Shown in pieces: positions 46,611 through 59,133 of a stretch of DNA of 64,000 nucleotides. Under the pieces are notes generated by a model. That model was not told the DNA's origin. It made no database searches and worked only from the letters and a program-made list of their open reading frames with translations. Source of the stretch: Haberlea rhodopensis (lineage: Eukaryota; Streptophyta; Magnoliopsida; Lamiales; Gesneriaceae); the NCBI GenBank assembly GCA_907163345.1, contig CAJQUN010000040.1, forward strand, positions 3,844,001-3,908,000, in the 5' to 3' direction. Each line of letters starts with the position of its first letter. The stretch's first letter is position 1. A program made the position numbers and the translations under genes.

Positions 46611-49600
46611 TTAATACAAAGAGTTGTAGGTACAACAAGTAGCAACGATGGATACGATGCAAATCACAAGCGAAGGTAGAAGGGTGATATTTAAGAGCTT
46701 ACTATCTCCCAAATACCCCGCGAGGGTAATTGTTGCATCAGCGATTACTCGAGCAAGTGTTCCAGCTTCAGTCGATAAAAGGCCACCGTTGAAGGCTCCA
46801 CGAGAAAGCTTTGATGACATTACTCTGGAGAGGAGCGACAAATTTACTCCTACAACAATACCAAATCATAGTATACATGGTGTTAAAAATCAATCTTTTG
46901 AGCATTAAATCTTCGAGCACACGTTCGAATAGTAGGAATGCTAATTAGTCGAGCTTGAGTATAGTACTATTCGAGCTGTGCTTGCCTCATACGGCTTTAG
47001 AAGTACACGCAAACCGATGGTTAGACCACTAGTCACAAGAACAGAATAATAGAAATCTAACCTTCCAACACTTCAGCGGAAACAAACATGATGAAGCCTG
47101 AGCAGACATATTGTGGAACAGAATAAGGGACTATAAGATGGAAGCTGAGAAGTATTCCAAATAAGATAACAATTTCTGATGCCAGTAACATTTGCCTGTA
47201 AGAAAGTCGACGATATATTGTTCGTTATGTAAAGTTTCGAACACGATTTGACTTCATTGTTCAGGCAATGTTAATTAACAGATGGATAGCTATGGTTACT
47301 TGGAACTGATTCCTAGTTGATGAGTTAGATTTACCTATCCTCGTACATATTGCTTATGTAACTTCCGACAATGAAGTTTACTGGAAGAACCATTAAGCCG
47401 AGGCAGGCAAGAAAAATCGACACTGTTCCCATTGTCCAACCAAAATAGTAGGTTGTGACAACACTCGATTCTGAAAGTAGAATCTCCATAACGTATTTAA
47501 GCATAAAGTAAATCAACAACAGAACCTGTAAAATGCAATGGAAACTTTAAAAATACCCAATTATGTGTCTTATCGAGTCCTATATATAAATGTACTTATA
47601 GAGTCAAATATATAAGGTGTTACCTTTACTGAAGGCGAAAGTAATCTATAGGCCGATCCAAGAGAGTTGGCTGGTAGACGAGAGTCCTCCAAAGACTCTT
47701 CACTTGCATCACATTCTTGATCCGAATCTTGTTCATTTGCAGTTGAAGGTAAAAGTAGAGGTTGGTTTATACCCTTCTGAATTTTATCGTGCTCTACGGT
47801 AAAAAAAAATAAAAATGGTTCAGATACAAAGCGTCATTGCTAATAATAAATGAATTTTAAGAGAGTAAGATATATGCATTTGTCCATTCAAAACTTGAAC
47901 ATATCTTCCTTGAAACAACTCTACCTCATAAATATACAGCTCTCAAATCTCGGAAGGTATACTTTTGTTCTTAAACTTGGATTAAAGCAAAGTATTAATC
48001 TCAAGTTCGGTAAGACAGTCACATACAATGATCAGTGAAAGAGGAGATTACATGAAAACAAGAATAGAAACTTAAGGCCATTTCTCAACTGAGTAAAATG
48101 AGTTATGGAACATCTGGGATGTTCATGACTAAAACAAAGAGATGCAGGAGAAACACAACAACTACTAAGCTTCTAATCCCAATGGATTGTTGTAGACTAC
48201 ATAAACCATAGAAGGAATCAAGTCGAGCCGTGCACATTCGTCAGTCTTCTCCAAGAGCTTCTTTCGGTCAGAATATCTGAGGGAATAAAAGAGTCGGGAT
48301 TTTCTGTGCAACCAATCACGAAACCTTCAATCATCATATGTTATAGTAAATTGAATAATGCAGGTTTTTCAATTTCTTTTACCCCTTCCGGTAACCAAAT
48401 AGCACGTTTTAAGTTGTTCCAGTCCACGTTAGGGAGGGAAAGAAGAAATAATAGATTAAATTTAAAGAGATTATATACGGTAAATATACCAGCACTAGAT
48501 TTTTGAGGGTCGAGCTTGACTTCAGCCTCACGAGCAGGCTCTCGGAATGAAACAGACAAGCATATCAAATAGATTAACCACAACAGAGCCATTACCCAAC
48601 CGGGCAAAGTGACCTGATTAAATGTGAAACTGTAGATCTTGAATTCAGTTTGAAGTAAGCCAGAGAACGCCGGGCCACAAGCCATTCCTAGAGCACTAGC
48701 ACTAACAAAACCTGCTGCAGCCTGCATCCGCATTTTGACTGGCACACAGTCACTAATGTAACGACGATTAACAGCCCTGGCGGAGCCAAACCTGCAAAAT
48801 ATGAAAGGTGGACAACACCAAAAGATGAAGTCAAGAACATTTACGAAATATATTTGATTTAACAGGAATGGAAGGATTGATCTATTATTTAGTTAATGAC
48901 CAGAACAGAAAGTGCATTACCCCATTCCACATTGGTATGTAGGAGGATGACGAAAATGTATACAATATTGTTCAATGTACTCTTCTACCTACTCAAGTTG
49001 ATCATTTTATTTTCGTAAAATGGCACGGATACAAAGTAGTTGTTTGTGCGAGTCCCGCAGAAATAAGTGAGATAGTAGTCATGCATGACAAATAAATATT
49101 AATTGGACACAACATACAAGAACAAGAATGGGAGAAAATAGTTGCATACCCACAAAATAGGCGACCAATCAGAAGCACTGCTAAAGAATTAAGATCGTAG
49201 GCCAATGCATACATCACATTTCCCACAAAAAGGACTATGCTGCTAAATACCAGAGGTCTGAAGTACGATTTATTAGACCAAGCACTGAAATAAACCGAAG
49301 AAAATATATGTGCTACAGCCATTGCCCCAATCACAATACCACAGACAGTTGCTGCTGCTCCCAGGCTCATAGAGTAGTCATCTGCCGTTGGAACAATAAT
49401 ATAGGTATTGGCCATGTAAAGAAATGTGTTCACCAAGTTCAGCAGAAGCGACATGAAATGGTACGTCTGATCATCAACATGTTCTTCCGCTGGAGAAGGC
49501 AACTCTTCTTGGATAATAAGTGCATGTTGTCCCAAAAAGTTGAGGAAGTTGGTTGAGTGGGTTAATCTATCGATGGCTGATTTTATTAAATCGACAACAG

Positions 49601-51415
49601 GATCCTGCAGATAAATTATTTAAGCAATATACATAATATTCTGTGCTCTCAAGAAAATGAGCAGCTACACTCCGAATGTCCTGCCTCAGGCTCACAGGAG
49701 TGTGCAAGCAAGCCTCAATGGACTTTGCTATTGCAACACGGGGTGCTAACAAGAGTCCGCAAAATGGACTTTACTAGTAAACTTCGCATTTGTTGCCAGA
49801 ATAATCATAGCTTTATAAATCCATTTACACTCTTCTCACAACCAGATATGGACGAGGTATCACAACGAGATTCATTAAAATCAAGGACATTTAACTGCGT
49901 GATGAAGGTGTGGATACCTGGAGGAGAAGTGGAGGCTCGTCATAAATCGATGAGTAGCTTCCTTGGCGGTCCTGAAGATCAGCAAGATTGTGAGAAATAG
50001 CTCCAACAACAGCTCCTAATCCCTGGAATAACCGGTCAAGCAGGAGATAAAAAAAATGGGTAGTTTCATCAAGATAACTTTATAAGTTTTACTGTTTTTT
50101 ACTGCAACTATATACGACAATTATATTGTTTGGATAGGTGTTGCAACAAGGACTAGAAAATGTAAGTTGCAGGGATTCATTTGCATCTAAGCATATTACC
50201 ACATGATTGAATACTTGTCGAAGCTGAGAATAAGGATGATTAGCGCGAGTTTTCACATAGTAATCGGTGAACTTGTACCCAAATCGCTTATCAAATTTCT
50301 TAAGGATCTTCCGCAGACCAACGGCATTAATTTCAACAAAAAACAGAAGCTTCAAGAGATCTTGCCCAGCTGACCTATAAGCTTCTTGTAGCTCACATAT
50401 TTTGGATATGTCAGGCTCATCCTGAATAGATTCGTGCTGCTTGTTCAGCTGGATTATTTTGCTTGCAAGATGGCCTTGTTGTTCCAACATAAAGAGAACA
50501 ATAGTTTCAATCTGCAATGCAAACAAGAAATCACATAATCTTATGGGGGTCAAAAAAAAAGAAAAAGAAAGCACACAATCTTCATATATTAAATATTAAA
50601 AATTATAAATGTGACGATGATGACAGAATATTTCCAGCAAGAGTAGGTCACAAGCACAAATCTAGTATTAGATAAAATATTCTCCCACATGTTAGACTAA
50701 ACACCACAAAGCTTTTCAGACACAAAGGAAAACAGCAAATGACATGGAAATTTCAAGACCACGGGTTTCATTTTCCTTCTAACGCATGTGTTAGTTGTTA
50801 ACGATAATGCACCCCTACATTAAATAAAAAAAATTTGTTAGCACTACGCATACCATTTAGACTAAAACATAGGCATTGGGACACATTATGCTCGCTATTA
50901 TAGGGCCAGATAAGAAAAAAAAATGAATAAAGTAGAAAGACTCCTCCAAAAGAAATTTTATAACAAGAAAAATACGGCACATTCGAGGGTGATTAATGAT
51001 GCAGCATATAACTAAGTACTTTGATTATCTGGAAACTAGTGAATATCAAGGAACTCAGAGTATGTTATCATGACAAATAACAAAAAATACTAATCTTTAA
51101 GCATAGTTCGATTCTCATGCAAGTTGTGTTACCTGATTATCCAGCATTCTCTTGGAATCCTTGAGAACATGTTGATGATCCACTGTTCCAGGTTCGATTT
51201 GATTAGCATACTGCTTCACCTTTTTCTTCATTAATTTGTAGTTGATGTAGTATCTGCATAGTACCCAAAATAATTCAAATATGGGCTTTAGCAATCAATG
51301 GCATATTCAACAAACTTTCTTGTTTGTTCAAACTGAATCTGAATCGGAACTACTCCCCATACCCTTGCCATTCTTCAATCCTTCTTTGCTTCAACTTTTC
51401 TCCAAATGCAACCAT
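46611..51415 (-). CDS. PHT5: SPX-MFS vacuolar phosphate transporter (PHT5/VPT type), 693 aa
   Basis: Ten exons on the minus strand: 51415-51363, 51253-51133, 50511-50200, 50022-49918, 49604-49150, 48791-48490, 47793-47624, 47525-47335, 47195-47062, 46849-46611. Sum 2082 nt, frame kept, all GT-AG. The N-terminal SPX domain senses inositol pyrophosphates (MVAFGEKLKQRRIEEW, INYKLMKKKVKQYA, LRKILKKFDKRFGYKF). The C-terminal major-facilitator domain has SLLLNLVNTFLYMANTYIIV, YFSAWSNKSYFRPLVFSS, ASALGMACGPAFSGLL and further membrane segments to the end. It moves phosphate into the vacuole for storage. Length fits the family and no defect is seen. Confidence 0.95.
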
Positions 51416-52645
51416 GTTTACTGTAAATAATGTAAAAGTCCAACATGAATAAAATGACATAACAAATTATCAAAGTAAAGTTTAAATTCTCAGTGACTGT
51501 TTTCTAGTATCCTAATGCTAGAATAAGAAAAGATTCGACCGCCAAGCATCAAACAATTTGCTGTCACTGCAACTAAATAAACAAATATTGGTATTTAAGC
51601 CTATTATATATACATCCATAAACATCAAATGTCAATCCCAAACTAAATGACATTGGTGGACTCAGGAGGGGGGCCTTCCTCTCACTAATGTTCGGAAAAT
51701 TCTTGGTACACCCAAACACCAACACACAATACAATGTATGCATACGTGTATGTGTTAGTCTTTGATGAACGCTAATTTTTAGTGAATCGTATTTTTAAGT
51801 ATTCTATTTTTTTTAAAGAACTATGTACCGTTATACTATATATTTTATATATGCATGAAAGTAGGTTTTCAACCCCAACTAAATTTTTTAATTTCGCTGA
51901 AAAAACAACAGTGACCGATTATCGATTATTATACATCTGCAGCATCCCCCCTCTCATATGTTCTAGACTGAACTTGAGCAAATCTAAACATGAAAACGCT
52001 TAAATTTTTAGGCTTGAACAGTCAAAAAAATTTTCGCAGAGCAGAGAATTTGCAAAATATAGGTACCAATGTCTTTTGGGTAAAAACTTGTCGTGCATTA
52101 ACTACAATTTTCTCGTATCACCACACCAATTCTGAACCACAAATAATACAGAAACTTTTAAGTTTTAAGGTTTATATACACTTGTCATCACATGAAAACA
52201 TTAATTATGTTACGCTTGTCAAATAATAAAAAATCATAACCTCAAAGACCCTCTAGTGAAACAGGACAAAACATATTATAATCAGTCCTAAAACATGAAC
52301 CAAAACAGAAGATATCAAAATATTAAAACATACGGAAATTCGTTTGTGCATGCAAAAGAAAACAAGGCAAGAAAGTATGTGAGCTGACTGAAGAATTTGT
52401 CGGCGAGGAGGAATTAGATAAGCATCAACCAACCAATGGACCCGAGAAATGGATCCCCAAGAACTCGGATTCGAGTCCAGCAAGAAGCCCAGATTTACAA
52501 AACTCGGATCTATCAGATCCAAAAATGCTTGAGGTCATTCAGTACCTCGCAGGCTAAACACCACCATTAAACTTATGCATTTACTCATATACATACATGT
52601 GTGTGAATATTGTCAGACATAAAACATGCTATTTTATTTAGTACT
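51416..52645 (-). other. PHT5 upstream region with probable 5' UTR exon
   Basis: About 52390-52560 is less AT-rich, looks like transcribed leader on the minus strand and may be a non-coding first exon spliced to 51415 and beyond. The rest is intron or promoter. No other gene seen. Confidence 0.4.
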
Positions 52646-52654
52646 AGGAGGAAG

Positions 52655-54519
52655 GGCTAATTTAAAAAAAAATTGAAAATTTTAAAAAAAATTTCAAAAA
52701 TAAGGTTAAAATTTTTTTTTTTAAAAATTATTGTGAAACGCATACATGCGTTTCTTTGATTTTTTAAATTTTTTTTTTTTATTAAAAATAAGAAACGCAT
52801 ACCAAGTATGCGTTTCTTATTTTTTTAAAAAAATTTTTTTTTTTTTTACACATTAATACATTATGCGTTTTGTTGGTTTTTAAACTTTTTTTTTATTATA
52901 AAAATGAGGTATGCGTTTCTCATTTTTTAATTTTTTGTTTTTGTTTTTTTAACTATTGAAATGTTATTATTGGTCATATTTGTTTTGTGTATATCTACTC
53001 AATTTTATATAATAGCAATTCACAAAATAATTATACTGAAATAACCAAAATAATCTTACTAAAAATTATTACAAAAAATCTTATAGAAAATCATCCAGAA
53101 AATTCTTAATATTAACATATAAGTTTTCAATAATTTATATATTAATGCATTTAATTTATTTATGAGCTAAAATTTTATAATTGGATTGCTCCCACTCTCC
53201 ACAAATTTATATTAAACTAAAAAAATAATTAACAGCAAAAATAGTTACAACCCTTCATTTAGCTGCTAAAATCAATCAAATTGTCATGTTTAGCAATGAT
53301 TTTGTCCGAAGTGACGCAACAACTTTGACCATGCGGGGGCGAGCAGAGTATCATCCTACATGAGGTAACCTGTTCGGAACGAATTGTCCTGCTCGACAAT
53401 GATTTTATCCGATATGACACAACATTCTCCCCACATCAAATAATAGTAATAATAACAATAATAATAATCATATATTCATAATAAAAATAAAATAATAATA
53501 ATTATTATTATTATTATTTGTGGCGATTATGAATTAATTACGGTTTTGGGACTCATGGGGGTTTTAAATTCGGTTTTTGGAGTCGTTAGATCCAAGGGAT
53601 GAGATTGTATTCTCATCGTGGTGATAATCTTGGAATTTGGTTTTTGGTGGAATCTGGGGTCCGGAGTACGTTGTACTGGGGCTGGTAATGGAATTAGAGT
53701 TGGAGAGATAATTATTGAAAACAGATGATTTTTAATGAATCATGATGTAGTTGTGGAAGTATTGGTATTTTGGAACCTGAGTGCTATATATGCCAAATGG
53801 ACTCGGTATTCCGTTCCGAACAGGTTACCTCATGCAGGATGATACTCTGCTCGCCCCCGCATGGTCAAAATTGTTGCGTCACTTCGGACAAAATCATTGT
53901 TAAACATGACAATTTGATTGATTTTAGCAGCTAAATGAAGGGTTGTAACTATTTTTGCTGTTAATTATTTTTTAGTTTAATATAAATTTGTGGAGGGTGT
54001 GAGCAATCCAATTATAAAATTTTAGCTCATAAATAAATTAAATGCATTAATATATAAATTATTGAAAACTTATATATTAATATTAAGAATTTTCTGGATG
54101 ATTTTCTATAAGATTTTTTGTAATAATTTTTAGTAAGATTATTTTAGTTATTTCAGTATAATTATTTTGTGAATTGCTATTATATAAAATTGAGTAGATA
54201 TACACAACAAAAATATGACTATTAATAACATTTCAATAATTAAAATAATTAAAAAAAATGATAAACGCATTTGCGTTTCTTATTTTTATAAAAAAAAAAA
54301 ATTTAAAAACAAAAAAACTAATAGTGTGTAAAAAAAAAAAAAAATTAAATTAGAAACGCATACTTGATATGCGTTTCTAATTTTTTTAAAAAAAAAAAAA
54401 ATTAAAAATCAAAGAAACACATACACAGTATGCGTTTCACCTTAGTTTTACAAAATTAAAAAAGTTAACATTATTTTTGAAATTTTGTTTTAAATTTACA
54501 ATTTTTTTTTAAATTAGCC
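52655..54519. mobile_element. Mutator-like fold-back element with about 720-bp inverted arms
   Basis: Left arm 52655-53381 and right arm 53812-54519 are near-perfect inverted copies, ends GGCTAATTTAAA and TTTAAATTAGCC. The central 430 bp (53382-53811) is unique. Flanks AGGAGGAAG (52646-52654) and GGGAGGAAG (54521-54529) form a 9-bp near-duplication, with one extra T on the right; 9 bp suits Mutator-like elements. Arms contain repeated (A/T)TGCGTTTCT motifs in A/T runs. No transposase frame. Confidence 0.7.
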
Positions 54520-54544
54520 TGGGAGGAAGAAAAGGAATTCTTGT

Positions 54545-54829
54545 GCCCCAGGGGCATAGCCGAGTTGGTAAGGTCTGTGGTGACGTATGAGGTATCCCCT
54601 TGGCGCCAGGTTCGATTCCCTTGTGGAGCGCATTCTCTGCTGAAATATTGTGGGGGTGTGCTCTGGGGTCGTGGCCTGTAGGTCCTCTCCCACAGATGTC
54701 TGTCAGCTCGGGCACATCCCTCGGTTTACCTGGTGGCGGCGTTGAGGGGCCGGTTCCGTCACCCAAGGATTAGTCAGGCGAAAGTCTGGATACCTTGTAA
54801 ATCAAAAAAAAAAAAAAAAAAAAAAAAAA
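54545..54829 (+). mobile_element. tRNA-derived SINE (copy 1)
   Basis: Pol III A box (TAGCCGAGTTGG at 54557-54568) and B box (GGTTCGATTCC at 54609-54619) in a tRNA-like head. The body contains GAAATATTGTGGGGGT and a tail ends in 26 A's. Flanking TSD GGAATTCTTGT (with preceding A's) at 54534-54544 and 54830-54840. Not a functional tRNA. Confidence 0.9.
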
Positions 54830-54840
54830 GGAATTCTTGT

Positions 54841-55487
54841 TGTTTTGTGTTTGTACGAATCGTGACATGACGTGGTCACGTGGAGTGTAGAGAAATTTTT
54901 GCACGGACGGGTCATATCCGTTGAATTTTTGACGAAGGAGTGTCTCTTTATTATCTTTTTTGTGCTCCAAATTATTAATATTTTATTTCTTATACTAGTT
55001 TTAAAATAAATTAATTTTGACTAATTATTTTTTTAATAATACATATTTGAAATTATGAAATAAACTAGTTGTCATCAATCTATATATATATATATATATA
55101 TATTTAAAAGAATGTTTTATTTGATTAACAGGCTGAATTTTTTTTTTCAGATCACATTAAATCAAACTGCGTATGCAAATAATTTTTATTTATATTTAAC
55201 ATTTTATTAAAATGTGAAATCAATTATTTTTAACAACATAATATGATATAAAAAGTTATAAGATATCTGTTAAAAACACAAGTTATAAGATATAATTATT
55301 TTATATCTAAAATAAAGATATTATTATTATTAGTAGTACATTTGTTTTATTTTTTTAGTATAAGCATCAAACCTTTATTATTGTTATGAACAGTATCTTC
55401 GTCACTTTTTTTCAATTTTTCATTATTTCCTTTTATTTTTATTATTTATTTTATTTTATTTTATTGTCGATAAGCACAGGATATTTA
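54841..55487. other. AT-rich intergenic DNA
   Basis: Contains a (TA)n run at about 55081-55104. A short motif TATGAACAGT..CTTCGTCA near 55385 recurs at about 55812 and 56368. No gene. Confidence 0.5.
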
Positions 55488-55802
55488 GGATGTATTTGCA
55501 ATTGCTTATTCAAAGTATTTTTTTATTGCTTTTGCTTAAAGTTGAAAAAAATTACTTTTAAGCAAAAACATTGAGTGTTTGTCATTTCAATAAAAAACAG
55601 CTTAATAAACTTTAATTAATTATAAAATTATCACTAAACAACTTAAAGCATTTAAAAGCATTGCATGACCTCCTTCTCGGGTTCTGCTTTTTCTGCTTAT
55701 TTTTAGAGAAGCAATAGCAGAAGCAAGGAAATAAAACACTCAAATTCTATTTTTTTATCTGAAAAGCTGATAAGCAGTTTGTAAAAGCATTTGCAAACAT
55801 CC
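55488..55802. mobile_element. MITE (candidate, 315 bp)
   Basis: Terminal inverted repeats GGATGTATTTGCAATTGCTT and, on the other strand, GGATGTTTGCAAATGCTT. It sits inside a sequence that recurs nearby (GATAAGCACA ... ACTTA(C/T)TGTTGGTATGAACAG, cf. 56343), which supports insertion. TSD not clear. Confidence 0.45.
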
Positions 55803-56030
55803 ACTTACTGTTGGTATGAACAGTGACTTCATTCTTCTTTCCAATTTTTTATTATTTTCTTTGTTTTTATTGTTTATTTTCTTTTGTTTTTATTATATAT
55901 TTTGTCTGGTTATATATTATTTATTATGTTTTTTTTTATAATTTTGCGCCAGATTTGACATACCATAGTAGGGCATGTTTATTCACTGTACCCTATCTTT
56001 CTTTCTTGTATAACTTTTTAGCATTGTTTC

Positions 56031-56310
56031 CTTTTTTTTTATTTTGCTTTAGCAAGGTATTTAGGTTTGCACATGATTAATCTTTAGGTGACGATCCCGA
56101 TCTATTAAGATCGTCATCAGATAAATCGAGGGATGTGCAAGGATGACAGGTTTCTGATAGAGCGGATCAACATGACCCAAACCTAGGACAAACCCCCACA
56201 ATATTTCAGTGGATAATTGGTCCCACACTGGATTTGAACCTGCGACGTCGAGAGATTTCTCTCCATGTTACCTTAGCCCTTACCAATTTGTCTCTGCCCT
56301 TAGAGGCTTC
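56031..56310 (-). mobile_element. tRNA-derived SINE (copy 2, diverged)
   Basis: Minus-strand relative of the SINE at 54545: B box GCAGGTTCAAATCC, shared GAAATATTGTGGGGG and tail region (TCACC.AA.GATTA.TCA, then ATACCTTG), A-rich tail at 56031-56045. TSD AGCATTGTTTC / AGCATTCTTTC (56020-56030, 56311-56321), one mismatch. Confidence 0.8.
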
Positions 56311-56511
56311 AGCATTCTTTCATTCTTCTCTGAGCAAGTGTCGATAAGCACATGACACTTATTGTTGGTATGAACAGTAACTCCATTCCTATCTACTCGC
56401 CGTCTCAGGGAAAATATAGGCAAGGTGTTTGTAAAGACCAAGATAAATGTATATGTTGTATATATTTGTATGTGTGTTGGTATTTGTAAGACCGTCGTAT
56501 TAAGAATTGCT

Positions 56512-56735
56512 TGATTGTTGGGTGATTAGACGGGTGAGTAGACGTTGCTTTTCCTTGACAAATTCTTTGGGTGACATTTTTGCCCATTCCTGTGCAAATT
56601 GGGTCTTTTTTTTTTTTTTTTTTTGAGAACTGCGCCTAAGGAAGAAATGGATTGTTGGGTGAGTAGACGTTGCATTTTCTTGACAAATTATTTGGTGAGA
56701 TTTTGTCCATTCCTATGCAAAATGGTTTTTTTGGA
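56512..56735. repeat. Short direct duplication
   Basis: GATTGTTGGGTGA..GTAGACGTTGC..TTGACAAATT..TTTGG occurs at about 56513-56605 and again at 56650-56730, separated by a T-run. Confidence 0.7.
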
Positions 56736-57318
56736 GAACAAGAACCGGGCTATACATTTGTTTTGATGTGTAAACATTTATTGAAATAGCGTTAATTAAG
56801 CAATGTGAAGTTGTGTCTGGTTAATCTGCTATTAATCTGCTACATACATGTTCTTTTGAGTTGGTACGCCAAATTGCTTGATTGTATTCGATTAGATTTC
56901 TTTTTTCTTGGCATGTTTCAAGTTCTTGAAGTAATAATATGGTTTAGAGAACACATGTCATTGTTATTATCCAGGGCTATCCAGGTTTTTTTTTTGGACA
57001 AAACAACACCATGATAAGTTGTTGAGGCCACTGAAAATTACTTGATCAAAAGATGATTCGCAATGACAGAGTTGGGGCATGGAAATAATGTATGTAAAAG
57101 TTCTTTTCGATGTTTTATTTACCATAGAAATGCGGGCTATGATTTGAAATCAATCTTCTTTTCATGCAATCTTATGCAAGGGTTTTGATTCAATGTCGTC
57201 AGGTTCGAGAAATTGAACCTGTAACAATCTAACTCACATAAGTTTGATGCGCGGACGGATGCGGATGCACGAGTGCATCAATTTTCAAAAAAATTGAGTG
57301 TGGGTATGCTTTAATGCG

Positions 57319-57320
<2 letters not shown>
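56736..57320. other. Intergenic DNA
   Basis: No gene recognised. Confidence 0.5.

Positions 57321-57415
<95 letters not shown>
57321..57415. repeat. (TA)n(CA)n compound microsatellite
   Basis: About 70 bp of TA repeats followed by 24 bp of CA repeats. Confidence 0.95.
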
Positions 57416-57439
57416 CGATGAAATAAAGTTAACATGCAC

Positions 57440-57487
57440 AAGTTGATCCAAGTTTCGGGGACGAAACTTCCAATAAGGAGGGAGGGA
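57440..57487 (+). other. Remnant of Gypsy internal 3' end with polypurine tract
   Basis: GGACGAAACTTCCAATAAGG and AGGAGGGAGGGA match the sequence before the Gypsy-NA 3' LTR (30100-30134). It directly precedes the LTR at 57488, so that LTR has internal sequence on both sides. Confidence 0.75.
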
Positions 57488-58571
57488 TGTAAAAAACCCA
57501 AAATTATGCCTCACTTATTACCCACCCAAGTAAAATATTATCACTCAATTCAATTTAATACCATCCAAAATTGTGGAACTTGAGTCATGGGATTGAAGGC
57601 ATGAGTTAAGGGATTGCCATCCCCTAACTCCTACTCTAACCAAATTTAGACCTCATCACTTTAAGTCCTTATAAATCATACCAAGAGGAGGAGAAGAAGA
57701 CTATCATTTTTCATTCCAAGATTTTCGAAACTCACACACTACACACACTCAGATTTTCGAATTATCTCAAGGGAAGGAGGAAGAATTCTTGTACGATTTC
57801 GCAACCCGGAATTTACCCTTCACGCGTACATCCAAGGTAAGTGGGTTTTTGCTATACTTCATTTCGTTTTCAAACCTTATGTATGTTTTTAAACTTCGAT
57901 TGAACAACATTATGAAAAGCGTGTTTTTAAATCAAATAAGTATGTGACATGATCATGAACGAAGGACTTTGCGGAGCAAAGTGCTACGTGAGTAGGAGCC
58001 ACCTCTTGATTCGGCGGGGCAAAGTGCTACATGATGTGGACGTGCCACATTCATGGGAGTCACCTCTTGATCCTTAAGAGCAAAGTGTTATGCCACGGGA
58101 GCCACCTCTTGAATCCAATAAGTATATGTGAATATGTGAAAATATGTGTTTATGTGTTTTTATGCCAGATCTATGATTATAGAATTGTTTAAAATGATTC
58201 CTACTATAAAGCTATATGTGTTTTTACTGTTCAATCGGCCCCTACCTGCTGAGTGTTTTCCCAAACACTCACCCCCTTACCTCCCCTCCCAAACAAGATC
58301 GAGGAAGAAGATATCGAAGAAGAGGAACAAGAGCAATTCTGGGGATGGTGATCCACTAGAAGCCTCAAGAATATTTATTAATTATTTATGTTTCCGCAAT
58401 TTGTTTTGAACGAGACTTTTGGATCTCGTATTCGAAGTTGTAATGACATTTTATTTGATTATGGAATAAAAGACTGGTTTTAATATAGATCTGTACACGA
58501 GGCTTGTTGTGTCCAAATATCATGTTTGGATTCGACGCCGGTGTCACGCGCTCCGGTCTCGGGGCGTGACA
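57488..58571 (+). repeat. Gypsy-A LTR (1084 bp)
   Basis: Ends TGTAAAAAACC and GGGGCGTGACA; parts match the Gypsy-NA LTR (splice-donor region, CCCAAAC(A/G)CTCACCCCC region, last 60 bp). TATA-like TTATAAAT at about 57670. A block at about 57966-58115 carries the GCAAAGTGCTAC / GAGCCACCTCTTGA repeats that form the internal array of Gypsy-NA. Confidence 0.88.
57837..57838 (+). promoter_or_regulatory. Candidate splice donor inside the Gypsy-A LTR
   Basis: AAGGTAAGTGGGTTTTTGCT, a near-consensus donor conserved with Gypsy-NA. Candidate acceptors lie at 60419-60420 and 61090-61091. Confidence 0.5.
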
Positions 58572-58577
58572 TTTTAG

Positions 58578-58589
58578 TGGTATCAGAGC
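58578..58589 (+). promoter_or_regulatory. Gypsy-A primer-binding site (tRNA-iMet)
   Basis: TGGTATCAGAGC, 6 nt inside the LTR. Confidence 0.92.
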
Positions 58590-59133
58590 GAAACCAGGTT
58601 CCATGATCCCGTTGGGAAAAGATTTTTTTGGTTGATATAAATCAACCGAATTATAAATCCCGGATCTAATAGACAACTGATTAAATCGAAAATCAGTTGG
58701 AATCCAAAATTTGAAAACAATTCAAAATTCTAAAAAAAAACGAAAATCTGGAAAATTAACAGAAAAAATAAAAAAATAAAAAAATAAAAAAATAAAAATA
58801 AAAATAAGGGATAATGAAGAACGTCCATGGTTGTCACACCTCCACCACGCCGCCGCAAGCTCTTACCGGACGATCAACCCATCACCATGACCGCCTTGCT
58901 CAGACGAATTCATGGTGCAAATTTCCGGCAGAACAGACGGCGTTCGGACGACCAATTAACCGATCGATTCTCGCGAGTCCAAGAAATGGATGCCCCTCCG
59001 ATTCCGACCCTACAGTGGATGGAACGATGGATTGATTACGGAAACACGAAGCCCATGACCAGACGACCAAACATTCGTGCAAAGTTCATATCGAAGACGC
59101 CGGACGACGACGAATTCCGGGAGTCCGATGACG

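Noticed and set aside
49567..49752. Minus-strand frame in PHT5 intron 4 (SLRQDIRSVAAHFLES)
   Set aside because: Looks protein-like, but intron borders and the total frame of PHT5 are correct without it, and the family has no such insert.
54545..54625. tRNA gene
   Set aside because: A and B boxes are present, but the body, long A tail and TSD show a SINE; no proper tRNA 3' half.
57229..57514. Tyr/Ile-repeat frames
   Set aside because: Translation of the (TA)n(CA)n microsatellite.
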